Source: DATCDE01 sp038252405 (lineage in GTDB: Bacteria; Actinomycetota; Actinomycetes; Prado026). From it: a stretch of DNA of 45,401 nucleotides. The notes under the pieces are model-generated. The model made no database searches, was not told the origin of the DNA, and saw only the letters and a program-made list of their open reading frames with translations. Positions 45,401 to 45,401 of this stretch are shown piece after piece (position 1 is the stretch's first letter; the number at the start of each line of letters is the position of its first letter). The DNA is taken from assembly GCA_038252405.1 (NCBI GenBank), contig JBBSAJ010000020.1, positions 1 through 45,401 on the forward strand. The letters run 5' to 3'. Position numbers and translations under genes: made by a program.

Positions 45401-45401
45401 A

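Overview
This window is chromosomal DNA of a very GC-rich mycothiol-making actinomycete. The evidence is an mshA end, senX3/regX3 with phoU, carD, ispD-ispF-cysS-rlmB in the order usual for actinobacteria, an F420-type oxidoreductase fold and many GTG starts. Many genes look leaderless, with a TANNNT -10 box 6 to 8 bases before the start codon. Genus cannot be fixed from sequence alone; a Geodermatophilales/Frankiales-like actinobacterium is a reasonable guess.

Layout. 1-0.9 kb: end of mshA and a YbjN-like chaperone. 0.9-3.7 kb: an accessory AAA/DUF4143 ATPase behind three 23-bp-spaced repeats, and a polytopic membrane protein. 3.7-7.2 kb: gpmA, phoU, a PHO box and senX3-regX3. 7.2-9.3 kb (minus strand): lipoprotein, UbiA prenyltransferase and a membrane-anchored CxxC protein. 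9.5-15.2 kb: carD, PIN-TRAM, ispD, ispF (with a His-to-Pro change in an active-site motif), PPOX protein, cysS, rlmB. 15.2-19.1 kb (minus): DUF4032, an MsiK/UgpC-type sugar ABC ATPase and a lone solute-binding lipoprotein. 19.1-23.7 kb: LacI regulator, PLP decarboxylase, a second LacI and a LacI-like protein with no DNA-binding domain, with a perfect LacI-type operator between the last two. 23.7-26.7 kb: a secreted cell-wall-binding (CWB2) protein split by one in-frame TAG. 27.0-28.9 kb: acyl-CoA ligase.

28.98-33.98 kb is the most distinctive part. A complete tRNA-Thr(TGT) gene is followed 4.9 kb later by an exact 45-bp copy of its 3' part, the footprint of tRNA-targeted integration. The segment carries a large LAL-type LuxR regulator, two paralogous lipoproteins and a small predicted beta-barrel protein. 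Each of the three non-regulator genes has the same oriented TGCCAGGG-type inverted repeat upstream. I read this as a compact regulator-plus-envelope-protein system. No integrase is visible.

33.5-35.5 kb is gene-poor with strong hairpins and one small ORF. 35.5-45.4 kb holds a flavodoxin, a frameshifted conserved gene, a SulP/STAS transporter, a Cys-rich 4Fe-4S protein, an SRPBCC protein that has lost its stop, an ABC-2 exporter pair, a crotonase-family enzyme, two small proteins, a second copy of a 47-bp palindromic repeat, and the end of an unidentified minus-strand gene.
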